Below are positions 48,481-60,010 of a DNA stretch of 64,000 nt, piece by piece. Position 1 is the stretch's first letter. Every line of letters starts with the position of its first letter. The notes beneath the pieces are model-generated. The model made no database searches. It was not told where the DNA came from and saw only the letters and a program-made list of their open reading frames with translations. Made by a program: the position numbers and the translations under genes. The DNA comes from Ligustrum vulgare (Eukaryota; Streptophyta; Magnoliopsida; Lamiales; Oleaceae), in contig OY743171.1 in assembly GCA_963555705.1 (NCBI GenBank), forward strand, positions 20,459,352 to 20,523,351, read 5' to 3'.

Positions 48481-48881
48481 AGAGAAAGTGACATTTAAGT
48501 ATTAAAAAGTGACAAAATATCACTTTTTTACTAAAAAGTCACACTGTGTCACTTTTAAATTAAAGAGAAGGTGGGATAATGATAAGAAGAGACATTTTTT
48601 CACTTTTCTTTCAAAAAAAGGGCATTGTGTAATACATCTATTATTATTTGTGAAATTGTGTAATTTGTTAGTCAATGATGAATATTGTAAAAATCGAAAA
48701 AGTGACATTCAAGTTTAAAAAAAGGACATTGTGTTTGTGTATAGAAAAGGAAGAATGTGTAATGTATATACTAGTGTTTGTGAATTTTTTTAATTTATTA
48801 GTCAATGATGGATATTGTAGAAATTGAAAATTGATCTTTAAGTAGAAAAAAGTGACATTATGTCATTTTTTTTAATAAAAT
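48480..48881. repeat. AAAGTGACATT-type repeats left of the satellite arms
   Basis: Loose repeats of AAAAAGTGACATT and its inverse TGTCACTTTTT, plus two copies (about 48670 and 48800) of GTCAATGATG-ATATTGTA. The same words occur in the satellite array, indicating a common origin. Confidence 0.6.
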
Positions 48882-48997
48882 GGCACAATTATTCTAAATT
48901 TGAATAAAATTAAAAAGTCATGAATTAAGTCTAAGCTTTTAATTTAAGTTTGATTAAAGAAAGTAATATACATGACACTTTTTTAAAAATAAGTGAC
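48882..48997. repeat. Left inverted arm around the satellite array
   Basis: This 116-bp stretch (GGCACAATTATTC...CACTTTTTTAAAAA) matches, in inverted orientation and with about 75-80 percent identity by eye, 59077-59200 on the other side of the array and copia-2. Confidence 0.7.
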
Positions 48998-49071
48998 AAG
49001 AGCATTAAAAAGTGATCCAAAAATAAAGGTATTTGTGTAAACACCCCTATTGATTAATGCAAGGTGCTTGT

Positions 49072-49564
49072 TGTTAGAATTAATGTATAAGCCCAATTGT
49101 TGGGCCGGACTTTACAATTAGATTAATTAATATGATTAATTAATCATGGCCCATTAAAAGCCCTATTGTCACTAGGATTAGGGCTTTGAGGTGCACATAT
49201 TAATATGTGCACTATTATAGAGAAAATGATGAGAATCATGTGAGAGTCGCTTTTCTGTAATATTCTAGCGCATGATTTTTCTCTTACTAGCACAAAGAGA
49301 AAAATCAATTCTCTCGAATTCATTCCAAAGGTTGGAGATTGATGGAGTTACAGAATTAACTCGCTGTGTGGATTTCTGTTAGAGGCTGGACAATTGGACA
49401 GCTGGTGGTGACAAGTTTGTACCTCCTGTTTCAAATTTCAGACTCACGGCGTTCATCAAAGGTATTATTATAATCACAAATTCTATCCAAGTGCAAGGTT
49501 GATCCGGGCTATGGTTTCGTGTTTGTTTAATTTCCGCTGTGTATATATGTATCGAAACCTTACA
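49072..49564 (+). repeat. Copia-2 5' LTR
   Basis: 493 bp, TG...CA, same length as the 3' LTR. Confidence 0.9.
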
Positions 49565-49565
49565 G

Positions 49566-49578
49566 TGGTATCGGAGCC
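49566..49578 (+). promoter_or_regulatory. Copia-2 primer-binding site, one mismatch
   Basis: TGGTATCGGAGCC, the initiator tRNA-Met site with A to G at position 8, one base after the LTR. Confidence 0.8.
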
Positions 49579-49739
49579 TTCCTTGTTACTTGTTAGAATT
49601 TGCTAAACTCTTTGATGAATTCAATATGATTGAATATTAATATTTCTTGTTTCTAGTTTTTGAGAAAATTGATTTTCTTGTTGAAATCTGATTTGAGATA
49701 AGAAATTAATTCTGGGTCGAAAAATTGGACCCAAAACTG

Positions 49740-50260
49740 ATCGAAAAGGTAGGCGGTAGTGACATCCGCTACCATGACTAACTGCATCAACCGTCGTCGG
49801 CGCTTGGCAGTGGCATCGCGCTGTGCGCGAACTGCAACGGCGGCAATCGCACACTGCAACAGCGGTAGTCGCTGCTTACAAGCCGAAGCACGAAACGCCA
49901 ATGCTGAGCTGCATCGCGCATCGGCAGCAGCGCTTTGCGCTGTCTTAGGGAATCAGAGGACACTGCTATATGACAGCAGCGACCTCAAGTTGCGAACCGT
50001 GTTTGATAGCAGTGTTTGACGCTGCTGCACTCGCTGCTTTTATTACCATCTCCTTTGGACGCTGCTCATGGTGGCAAGACACCGCCGCTAGTCAGTGGGG
50101 AGTCCCGCTGTGGGGTGGGAGACGCGGCGCCGCCATTGTCGGCGCCACCGCGGATCAGGAGAAAATTTTAGGGTTTCGGACGATTTCAGATTTTTGGGGG
50201 CGGGGGCTTCCTCCGCAATTTGGGAATTTGCAAGGGCTAATTTGCAATTTATGATTAGGG
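49740..50260 (+). other. GC-rich part of the copia-2 leader
   Basis: This 500-bp stretch is much richer in G and C than the rest (GCGCGAACTGCAACGGCGGC). The several overlapping open frames on both strands (77-114 codons, Ala/Arg-rich) have no domain. Copia-1 has a similar GC-rich patch at 11980-12150, also between primer-binding site and repeats, so this is a leader feature of the lineage. Confidence 0.6.
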
Positions 50261-50629
50261 TTTTTAAATTGGAAGCTGGGACCTTTCCTGTCATTTTCGA
50301 AATATCAGGACCTTGCTTGCAATTTCGGTTTAAGGGTGAAGTTGCAATTTTAAATAAAGGGCCTATCATGCAATTTATGAAATTGAAGGGGCTGTTAATA
50401 ATTTTAAATTGGGTCAGTATGCAATTTCTCAATTGACTTTGAATGCAAACCTTAAAATAGTTTTAAACTAGAATTTAAAATAGGTTTGACCCAAATTTAA
50501 AATTTTTGACCCAATTCAAAATTTCATTTTAAAAATTTCACGGCTTTTAAATTATTGTTAAAATTGGATTTTAACAAAATAACAAACGTTGACCCCAAAT
50601 TGAATTTTATTTTATTTAAGAGTTTTATC

Positions 50630-51090
50630 CTATTTTAAAATGTTAATTCAATTTGCCCTAATTTTGGAATTAGAGTTTGGACTCTAATTTGATGTTTAAT
50701 TAAAATTTGATTTTAATTAAATTCGATTAAATAATTAGTTAATTCGATTAATTGATTATTAATTGAATCTTATTTAGGATTTGATCCTAAATTGAATTAG
50801 CCTTAGAATCTTGAAATTGGAGTTGGACTCTAATTTAGTATTTAATTAAATTTTGATTTTAATTAAATAAACCCGTTAATCAAAGTAATTGATTAATTTG
50901 ATTAATTAATTACTAAATTAAATTTTATTTTCTTTTAGGAGTTTTATCCTAAATTAAGATGTTAATTTAATTTGTCTCTTTTAGAGTTAGAGTTGGACTC
51001 TAATTTGGTATTTGATTAAAATATGATTTTAATTAAATAAAACCCGCTAATAAATTTAATTAATTAATTAGATTAATTAATTATTGTTCC
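50630..51090 (+). repeat. Three 140-170-bp tandem repeats in the copia-2 leader
   Basis: Three units centred on GAGTTGGACTCTAATTTGG followed by TATTTAATTAAAATTTGATT at about 50689, 50827 and 50996. Each carries a TTAATTAA-rich stretch. Non-coding. Confidence 0.8.
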
Positions 51091-51649
51091 GATCCGTTTT
51101 ATCTAAATTAGTTTAGAGGACCTAAATTGCTAGAAACTTGAAATTTGTTTATATAATATTAGATATTATATTATAATACACTTATATGATGAATGTGTAT
51201 TTAGTGGATGATTATGGACTCGACCATGTGATTGGTTGAATGTATGGTTAATTTATTCTGCTTTGTTGGTTGGGTCTGCGAGCCTATTATTATTTAATTG
51301 GGCCTACTTGCCTATTATTTAATTTATTTGGGCCTGCGCGTCCTTTGATACAGGCCTGTGTGCCAACTAGTATAGGATACAAGTTGGAGTTGGCCACAAA
51401 AAGACAACTAATATAGGATACAGGTTGCAGCAACAGATGAAGATTATTGCATCTAGCATTCGATGATCGAATGCAGTGTCCCTTAGGAATTGACCAACTA
51501 GTATTCTTCATGGCTCGAGAAGACTAGATAGATATTGTCCATAATCATCCACATTAATAATGTATGTATGATTAATTGCATGGTGGATGTTAGGTAATAT
51601 ACATAGGAATGATGAGACAAACCCTTCACTTAAAATTATATTAAGTCCT

Positions 51650-52030
51650 GTGCTTTCCATTGTTATAATGAAAACCAGAGTTTACTATCGATATCAGCTT
51701 ATTGAGTCACTCAAGGCTACTCAATGGTAGATATGTTTCTCATTATGAAATATCAGATGCTTCTGAATAATGGGTCAGACTTAACCAAAACAACATAATT
51801 TTGAGTCAATCAAAAATGATATAATTTTGGAAGCAATTTATTAAATTCGTATTAATTGGTTAATACAAAGTGCCTTTCGTTGTTATAGTGAAAAATTAGA
51901 ATCCGCCCTCGATGCGGCTTGTTGAGTCACTCAAGGCTGCAAGTGGGAAGGTGTGTTTTATCACTATGAGACATAAGATGTTTCTGAACAATGGGTAGAA
52001 TTTAACTGAAATCTATCTTTTGTTGAGTCA
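51650..52030 (+). repeat. Two direct copies of a 220-bp leader segment
   Basis: Copies start at about 51650 and 51870 and share TTGTTATAATGAAAA, TTGAGTCACTCAAGGCT and TTTCTGAATAATGGGT. They are strongly diverged. TTGAGTCACTCAA occurs again at 52023. Confidence 0.8.
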
Positions 52031-52299
52031 CTCAAGAAGATGAGATTTTGGAGGAACAATCAAGTAAATACATAAGATTTATGCAACAAAGAGTTGTCTA
52101 CTTGATGATCTAGGAGTCACATGGGAGCAATTGATTTAATAAAAGACCTTATTAAATTAATTTATATATGATAATACGTGATTCTATTTTTTATTTATTA
52201 TTGTTGTTGTTGTATGAGTTTTAAAATTTGAGTTGCTGCTTTAACTTATGAAGTGTAATTGACACTCTGTAAGTTCATTAGACTGAAATCCTTAAATCG

Positions 52300-53600
52300 G
52301 CATCGTCCTTTGAGAAATGATCTCAAAACACGACATGATCGAGAATACTCTTCTCGAACAATAATAGGACAGTACATTTATAATTGCGAGGCTTCCTTAA
52401 CCGAACTGAAGAAGTGAGAAGTTTGGTGAATCTTCTACTTCATTTTTCTATTCGATAGAGGTTAAATAATCTACTTAACCAATCGAGTATTAGATACCGA
52501 TAATATACAATGGCTAAAAGTAGAATAATTGCGAAAAATGGTGATATACCTAGTTGTAGGTAATAAAGCAAATGTTCTTGAATAGCTTAAGAAGCTATCA
52601 CCTTTCTTTGCCTTCTAATTTGGTTTAAAATTAGACAATTGTTAATTACAGTTCTTATGAAGAACGACACTTCCACTTCATGTTTGGACATGTAATAATT
52701 ATCCTATTTAATTAAGAATAATTGTTATTCGTTAACTTAGATGGGATAATATGGAAGTTAGGTAAATAACATATAGTCTACATTCTGAATATTAATAAGG
52801 CATGGAAGAAGTCACACTTAAATCTGACATTTGTCTGATTCAATTAATAGAGATATATGTATATCTCACCTTAGAGGTAAATTAACAAGTCAAATTTTCT
52901 TTAAAAAAAGGGAAAAGTTGGATGGTTGATCCACTGAGCCTGTTACATTTGGATGTAAGCGGGCATATGTCAGAGTGGTCTTTAATCATTAGTTAACCAT
53001 GATTGTCATATTTATCTATAATAAATTTTAAATCTGAAAGTTTGAAAAGTTCAAATAATACAGATATAAATTAGAAGGCCAAAATGAGAAAAATATTCTA
53101 AGCACGTAGATTTGATCAAAGTGAAGAATATTTCAAAGTGATTGACCTCAAGATTGTGTTATGAGAACATAATTTTCGCATAGATAACTCTTTCATATAC
53201 GTCTCTGCACAATGACAAATATGAAAGGACAAAGATTGCAATTGATGCAATAATTGATGAAGCCACGCAAAATCTCCAAAACAGTTTTTGGAGCTTTGCA
53301 CTAAAAACTTTATCTGTTGATGAATGTGCATATAAGATATGGATTTAAAAAGTCTAATCTTCATCGCGTTAAGATTTAAGACCTCAATACTTATTAGAAG
53401 TATACCAAATTTGGATAAGCAATAGCCTTAGTCCAATATGTATATTTGTGGGATATCCAAAAGATGGTTGGATATTATTTCTACATTCCTATCGAGAAAG
53501 AAAGTCTACCTAGAATTTTGTCAATATCTTAGAGAAACAGTTCATCTAAGAGAGGACAGTGGGAATAAAAGTAGAACATGAAAGAGTTCATGATTACACA
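52300..53600 (+). pseudogene. Copia-2 protease and integrase remnants
   Basis: Short pieces in different frames follow copia order: a protease-end segment (VGNKANVLE near 52555), RERLIDPLSL-like IDPLSLLHLDV near 52920-52960 (start of integrase), and VCIFVGYPKDGW-like sequence near 53435-53480 followed by EKKVYLEFCQYLRE (integrase C-terminus). All frames are broken; gag is not clearly recognisable upstream. Confidence 0.65.
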
Positions 53601-53849
53601 TATATACTCAACCGATTAAATAAGCTCGAATATGTGTTTGCATAGGATGAGGCACAGATCGATGCTTAGGACGCGATCGTTACTCAGGACATAATGACGA
53701 ATGAGAACGCACTAATTCCATGTAAAGATATTAGGATCATGTATACTCTATTAAGTTACACTTCCCTGATTGCTAATATTGTATTAGTCATCAAGGATAA
53801 TGAGCCTATATGTACATAGAAGCTAAGTCAAACGTTGAATAAATGAGAT

Positions 53850-55020
53850 AGCAGGAAGCCATAGAATTCGAGATAAAAACAAGTTTTAGAACTTGTTTGA
53901 TTCACCTGAAATGGGTAAGACCCATACGTTGTAAATGCGTTTACTCTGAATCAATTTGAATTCTGCTTGCAGTAGCAACATGTTGTAACTATGGAATTTT
54001 TGAATCCTTATATATATTTAAACATAGTATACTAGCTACAGACATCTATTATAAATTAAAGCAAGCCTTACGGAGCTAGAATCTTAATTTTGATGAGATA
54101 ATCAAAATGTTTGATTCTATCAAAAGTTGAAGATAAAGAATGTGTGTATATAAAAGGTTAGTGGGAGTGTTCAATATTTCTGATACTATATGAAGATGAC
54201 ATATTATTGATCAGAAGTTGAGTCTCTAACCTTTAAAATGAAAGTGCAATTATTTTGAATTTCTCCATGATGGATTTGAGAAATAAGACCTTCACTTTGG
54301 GAACCAGAATCTATAGAGATAGATTTGGAAGGTTATTTTGATTTCTCAATCCACATACATAGATGAAATGCTAATGGGATTAGCATGAGTGAATCCAATG
54401 TAGGATTCTATCCCAAGTGTTTTGGGATTAATCTTTTCAAAATGGTGTTTAGAACACATATTGAGAAAGAATGATGTGGAGAAGATGCTTGATTGTTTGA
54501 CAATGAGATCTTAAACACGACACTATATACGATACCTTTTGTATTATTGAGTACTTGAGAAGTACTAAGAATGCAGTAGACATGAGGAGAAATATAGACT
54601 TACAGTCTTTAGGTATAAAGATACCATCCTTTAGTCCGGGAAGGGATGAAGGAAATATTTAGTCTAATTATTAATTAACTCATAGTAGTGGTGTGGTCAG
54701 CTTGAAATGGTTTAAACAAGAGAGACCGCTAACTATACAACTGAGACCAAATACATAAGTGCTTGTGAAGCAATCTCGATCGTTAAGTTCATTAGTGAAC
54801 TATAACTATTCCCAGCATTGTAGCTCCAGTAATGAGTACTATGACGACAATGGAGCCATCACGCAAGCGAGGGAACTGGGTCTCATCGATAATCTGAGTA
54901 TGTATTTAGGGGCTACTATCTTATTCAAAGATTGTAGAAAAATAGAACTCATACCCACTAACCTTGCAAAGGTTGAATATGTGAAGAGTCACATGTCTAA
55001 GATCCACCTGTAAATCCACT
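53850..55020 (+). pseudogene. Copia-2 reverse transcriptase and RNase H remnants
   Basis: Pieces near 54170 (ILYEDDILL-like) and near 54540-54600 (VIIEYLRSTKNAVDMR) correspond to RT and RNase H. The open frame 54759-55013 contains YYDDNGAITQARELG and ends VKSHMSKIHL, the C-terminal RNase H region just before the usual VADPLTK end. Many stops. Confidence 0.7.
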
Positions 55021-56192
55021 ATCCCAACAGGAATGTGATTGTCACATAAACTCATTATGTATAAGATACATGAGTTATTGGATTGAGTGGGAGTATGTCA
55101 GCGTTATGCTCTAAATCCAATAGTTGAGATAGCATAACACATATTATCATTGGTTCAATAAAGGCAGATCTATTATTATATTAAGTTTAACTCATTATTT
55201 AAATAATAGAGTTCGTAGAGTAAGTTTAATTAACTTGTAAGTCACAAGGTGTTGTGACAGTGAGATATAAGTCATTAATATCTTATTCTAAAATTTTCCC
55301 TAATCAAAGTAACAACAAGATACGGATATTACTGTTCCAGTTAGACTAGCATGTGTTGCATTTCTTTCTTATGAAGAAAGTAGCTTATCTCACAAGCTAG
55401 AATGTAGAGGGACATTCGAATGAACACGTGGATGCATTGTTAGATGAACAAAGCAGTGGATGACCCGCCTAGAGATTCCACATGGATTAACTACCCAAGC
55501 GTCAGTGGTGAATCTCTAATGCGTGGTTGTGGATTTGGTCCTTTGACTTGAGGACGTCATAGAATCTTATATGAGGATTGCTATGCTTTGGCGAGCGTTG
55601 ATGTTGGATCTTGAGAGGGAGTCATTAGGATAACGCCGTACGGGTATAGTGAGAGTCATATGAAGGTTGTGTATGTCCAATAAGAGGATTCATCACTCCT
55701 GGGTAGTAGAAGATTATAACCTATATTTCTCTCACTTAAGTTGATATAAATTCCTCGGCCGGGGTGAAGTTATGAGTTTAAAAAGGTGTTTTCAGTCATA
55801 ACAAGATCAACTAAGATAAGAAGTGAATAACATAATTGGTTGAAATGAGATTGACGCTATCTATATTTCTTAACCAATTGGGTTATATTGATGAAGGGAT
55901 TGTATTTCCACGGTAACCGCACATGAACTGGTCTTGTCATGCCACATGACTTTTCCTTTCACATGGATTGCCTTGACACATTGCTAGATGTCAATCTAGG
56001 ACGGGGACGTGAATTAATCGATCTTGGTGAGTCGAGGATGAATTAGAAATAGAGATTTGAATTCATTTTATTCCAATCAGATTGGAATAATAATAATAAT
56101 ACGACGTTTGCCATCATGAATGGAACCTAATGGGTCACACACAAAAGGCGAGAATTGAATATCTGGAATTGGATCTTGTCCAAGTGGGAGAT
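55021..56192 (+). other. Copia-2 3' non-coding region
   Basis: 1.17 kb between RNase H and the 3' LTR with no coding sequence. A second purine tract (GAGTGGGAGTATG, 55085-55097) lies at its start and CAAGTGGGAGAT (56181-56192) directly before the LTR. The stretch between them could contain another element's LTR, but I cannot define ends. Confidence 0.5.
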
Positions 56193-56685
56193 TGTTAGAA
56201 TTAATGTACAAGCCTAATTGTTGGGCCGGACTTTACAATTAGATTAATTAATATAATTAATTAATCAAGGCCCATTAAAAGCCCTATTGTCACTAGAGTT
56301 AGGGTTTGGAAGTGCACATATTAAAATGTACACTATTGTAGAGAAAATGATGAAAATCATATGAGAGTCGCTTTTCTGTAATATTTTAGCGCATGATTTT
56401 TCTCTTGCTAGCACAAAGAGAAAAATCAATTCTCTCGAATTCATTCCAAAGGTTGGAGATTGATGGAGTTCCAGAATCAACTCGCTGTGTGAATTTCTGT
56501 TAGAGGCTGGACAATTGGACAGCTGGTGGTGACAAATTTGTATCTCCTGTTTCAGATTTCAGATTCACGGCGTTCATCAAAGGTATTATTCTAATCACAA
56601 ATTCTATCTAAGTGCAAGGTTGATCCGGGCTATGGTTTCGTGTTTGTTTAATTTTCGTTGTGCATATATGTATCGAAACCTTACA
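56193..56685 (+). repeat. Copia-2 3' LTR
   Basis: 493 bp, 28 differences from the 5' LTR by count, no indels. Confidence 0.9.
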
Positions 56686-59000
56686 CTTGTTGAGATCAAG
56701 CATCCGAGAAGTGCCTGCTAACACTTTTTTCGAAAAAAGTCACAGCCTGCCACCTTTTCATGTAACGCAGATGAATGTAAGGTACTTGTTGACATCGAGC
56801 ATTCGAGAAGTGCCATTCTGTCACTTTTTTACAAAAAAGATACAGTTTGCCACTTTTTCATTTGAAATTGATGAATGCAAGGTGATTGTTAAGATCAAGC
56901 ATCAGATAAGTATCATTCTGTCACTTTTTTTTTTTTTAAAAAAGTCGCAAACTTCTACTTTTTCATGTGAAGTTAGTCAATGCAAGGTAATTGTTGACAT
57001 CACCATTGGAGAAGTGTCATTCTGTCACTTTTTTTTTTTTTAAAGTTGCATCCTGTCACTTTTTCATGTGAAGTCAGTGAATGCAAAGTGCATGTTGACA
57101 TCAAGCCTTGGAGCAGTGTCATGCTATCATTTTTTTTAAGAAGTCGCATCCTGTTTCTTTTTCATGTGAAGTTGGTGAATGCAAGATGCTTGTTGATATT
57201 AAGCATCGAAGAAGTGCCATTCTGTTACTTTTTTACAAAAAAGTCGAAGCTTGCAACTTTTTCATGTGAAATTGATGAATGCAAGGTGCTTGTTGAGATC
57301 AATGCCACTTTTTATGTGAAGTTGGTCAATGCAAGGTACTTGTTGACATCAACCATTGGTGAAGTGTCATGCTGTCACTTTTTTTTAAAGGTCACATCCT
57401 GTAACTTTTTCATGAGAAGTTGATGGATGCAAGGTGCTTGTTGACATCACCATTGGAGAAGTGTCATGCTGTCACTTTTTTTTTTTTTTTAAAGTCGCAT
57501 CCTGCTATTTTTCATGTGAAGTTGATGAATGTAAGGTGCTTGTTGACATCAAGCCTTGTAGAAGTGTCATGTGAAGTTGTTGACATCACCATTGGAGAAG
57601 TGTCATGCTGTCACTTTTTCATGTGAAGTTGATGAATGCAAAGTGCTTGTTGACATCAAGCCTTGTAGAAGTGTCATGCTGTCATTTTTTTTAAAAAAAA
57701 AGTCACAGCCTGCCACTTTTTCATGTGAAGTTGTTGAATGCAAGATGCTTGTTGACATCAAGCATCGTAGAAGCGCCATTCTGTCACTTTTTTACAAAAA
57801 AATCGTAGCTTGCCACTTTTTCATGCGAAGTTGGTGAATGCAAGGTGCTTGTTGAGATCAAGCATCGGATAAGTGTCATTCTGTCGCTTTTTTTTTAAAA
57901 AAAAAAATTCGCAATTTGCCACTTTTTCATGTGAAGTTGGTCAATGCAAGGTGTTTGTTGACATCGACTATTGGAGAAGTGTCATGCTTTCACTTTTTTT
58001 AAAGTCGCATACTGCTAGTTTTTCTTGTGAAGTTGATGAATGCAAGGTGCTTGTTGACATCACCATTGGAGAAGTGTCATTCTGTCACTTTTTTTAAAAG
58101 TCACGTCCTGCCACTTTTCATGTGAAGTTGGTGAATGCAAATTACTTGTTGACATCAAACCTTGTAAAAGTGTCACGCTGTCACTTTTTTTTTTTAAAAA
58201 AGTCGAGGCCTGCCACTTTTTCATGTGAAGTTGGTTAATGCAAGATACTTGTTGACATCAAGCATCGGAGAAGTGCCATTCTGTCACTTTTTTACAAAAA
58301 AATTCGCAGCTTGCCAATTTTTCATGCAAACTTGGTGAATGCAAGGTGCTTGTTGAGATCAAGCATCGGATAAGTGTCATTCTGTCACTTTTTTTAAAAA
58401 AAAAATATCGCAGCTTGCCACTTTTTCATGTGAAGTTGGTCAATGCAAGGTGTTTGTTGACATTAACCATTGGAGAAGTGTCATGCTGTCACTTTCTTTT
58501 TAAAGTCGCATACTGCTAGTTTTTCTTATGAAGTTGATGAATGCAAGGTGCTTGTTGACATCACCATTGGAGAAGTATCATTCTGTCACTTTTTTTTTTT
58601 TTTTTTTTAAAAAGTCACATCCTGCCACTTTTCATGTAAAGTTGGTGAATGCAAATTGCTTGTTGACATCAAGCCTTCTAGAAGTGTCATGCTGTCACTT
58701 TTTTTTTTTAAAATGTCGCGGCCTGCCACTTTTTTATGTGAAGTTAGTTAATGCAAGATGCTTGTTGACATCAAGTATCGGAGAAGTGCCATTCTGTCAC
58801 TTTTTTACAAAAAAGTCGCAGCTCACTTTTTCATGCGAAGTTGGTAAATGCAAGTTGCTTGTTGAGATCACGGATAAGTGTCATTCTGTCAGTTTTTTTC
58901 AAAAAAAGTCGCAACCTGCCACTTTTTCGTGTGAAGTTGGTCAATGCAAGGTGCTTGTTGACATTAACCATTGGAGAAGTGTCATGTTGTCACTTTTTTT
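56686..59000 (+). repeat. Satellite-like tandem array, 25 monomers of about 100 bp
   Basis: Each monomer has CTTTTTCATGTGAAGTTG, GAATGCAAGGTGCTTGTTGA, an insert that defines its type (CATCAAGCATCG, GATCAAGCATCGG, CATCAACCATTGG, CATCACCATTGG or CATCAAGCCTTG), GAAGTGTCATTCTGTCAC, and a T/A-rich linker. I count 25 copies of the TTGTTGACATC word. From about 57577 on the types follow a fixed order, giving a five-monomer higher-order repeat of about 500 bp. Open frames of up to 162 codons run through the array and are not genes. The first monomer is split by copia-2. Confidence 0.92.
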
Positions 59001-59153
59001 TATTCTAAAGTTTTAATTTATATTTGATTGAGAAAGTAACATATATATCAATTTTTTTAAAAAAAAAAAAAAGTGACATTATGTCACTTTTTTAAAAAAA
59101 AATTGATATATATGTTACTTTCTCCATCAAATATAAATTAAAACTTTAGAATA
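59001..59153. repeat. Near-perfect 153-bp palindrome
   Basis: TATTCTAAAGTTTTAATT at the left is the inverse of AATTAAAACTTTAGAATA at the right; over about 52 bp the arms differ by one base plus T-run length. The centre contains the smaller palindrome AGTGACATTATGTCACT. It ends the satellite array. Confidence 0.92.
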
Positions 59154-59200
59154 AATTCATAACTTATTAATTATATTCAAAATATTGGAATAATTGTGTC
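59077..59200. repeat. Right inverted arm around the satellite array
   Basis: The inverse of 48882-48997. The match stops exactly where copia-3 begins (LTR at 59203), so the outer part of this arm probably lies beyond copia-3, outside the window. Confidence 0.65.
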
Positions 59201-59202
59201 TT

Positions 59203-59375
59203 TGTGATAAACTAGAGAGAAAAAGAAAGAGAAGTAGAGACACCAATAAACTTGTATATTATTATGAACCAAAACCCCCATATATATAGGGAGAATAAGG
59301 GATACATAAGGTAATAATACCTAGGGTTTTAGGGGTACAACTGTCATTCACAAATACAATATAATATTTACAACA
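59203..59375 (-). repeat. Copia-3 3' LTR, 173 bp
   Basis: In plus orientation TGTGATAAACTAG...TATTTACAACA; on the minus strand TGTTGTAAATA...TATCACA. It is followed on its inner side by CTCCCCCTTGAATGAC, the inverse of a polypurine tract, and contains CCATATATATAGGG, a likely TATA region. Only one LTR is seen, so the end call rests on TG...CA and the purine tract. Confidence 0.7.
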
Positions 59376-59387
59376 CTCCCCCTTGAA
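59376..59387 (-). promoter_or_regulatory. Copia-3 polypurine tract
   Basis: On the minus strand TTCAAGGGGGAG, immediately before the LTR. Confidence 0.7.
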
Positions 59388-59409
59388 TGACATATGATGT
59401 TACAAAATA

Positions 59410-60010
59410 TCTGTCTCGTTAAAACCTTGTTTGATAAAAACCCAATGGGACAAAATATCAAACGAAGGAAAAAGAGTACAGTTGTTCTTGGAGTATTAAG
59501 ATGAATTCTGCCTCGTTAAAACCTTGCCAGTAAAACCCAATGGGACAAAACCTTGGCTAAGGAAAAAGAGTACAGCCACTCCCCCCTAGTGTTGATCGTT
59601 ATAAATCATCGAGTTGATGTATCCCAATCTTGTGAACTGGTTTCTTGAATGTAGATGTTGATGGTGCTTTTGTAGATAAATCAGCTTCATTGTCACTTGA
59701 GTAGATTTGTTGAAATTTTGGAGTATTTTGATGCTGCCTCGTTAAAACCTTGTCAGAAAAACCCAGTGGGAAAAAACCTGAACGAAGGAAAAAGAGTACA
59801 GCTACTCCCCCTGATTCAATATGTATTGAATCATCCATATAGTTACTCCCCCTGATTCAATCTCTATTGAATCATTCATATCTTGATCTCTTCAGGAGTT
59901 TCGTATAAGAGAGTATATCAATAGATATTGATGAAAGCTACCTCATTAAAAACCTTGCCAAGAAAACCCTGTGGGACAAAACCTCGGCTAAGGAAAAAAG
60001 AGTGTAGCGT
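59410..60010 (-). repeat. Four copies of a 75-bp repeat in the copia-3 3' region
   Basis: The blocks at about 59416, 59508, 59735 and 59937 share CTCGTTAAAACCTTG, AAAACCCAATGGGACAAAA, and GAAGGAAAAAGAGTACAGC. Spacing is irregular (92, 227, 202 bp). Confidence 0.9.

Larger units (their letters stand above)
49072..56685 (+). mobile_element. Copia-2, complete but degenerate Ty1/copia element
   Basis: 493-bp LTRs (TGTTAGAATTAATG...ACCTTACA) flanked by the perfect duplication CTTGT (49067-49071, 56686-56690). I count 28 differences in 493 bp (about 5.7 percent), so it is older than copia-1. It has a primer-binding site with one mismatch, a long leader, a decayed gag-protease-integrase-RT-RNase H, and the same polypurine tract as copia-1. 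It interrupts a satellite monomer: joining the flanks at one CTTGT restores the array sequence. Confidence 0.92.

Noticed and set aside
49621..50436. Overlapping Ala/Arg-rich open frames on both strands
   Set aside because: They lie in the GC-rich leader of copia-2, have no domain, and occur in several frames at once, as expected from base composition.
56686..59000. CRISPR-like repeated array
   Set aside because: Repeats are contiguous 100-bp monomers with no unique spacers, in a plant genome.
58528..59016. 162-codon open frame, and similar frames from 56660 on
   Set aside because: It is a read-through of satellite monomers (repeated CEV-CKVLVDI peptide); stops are scarce only because of the repeat.
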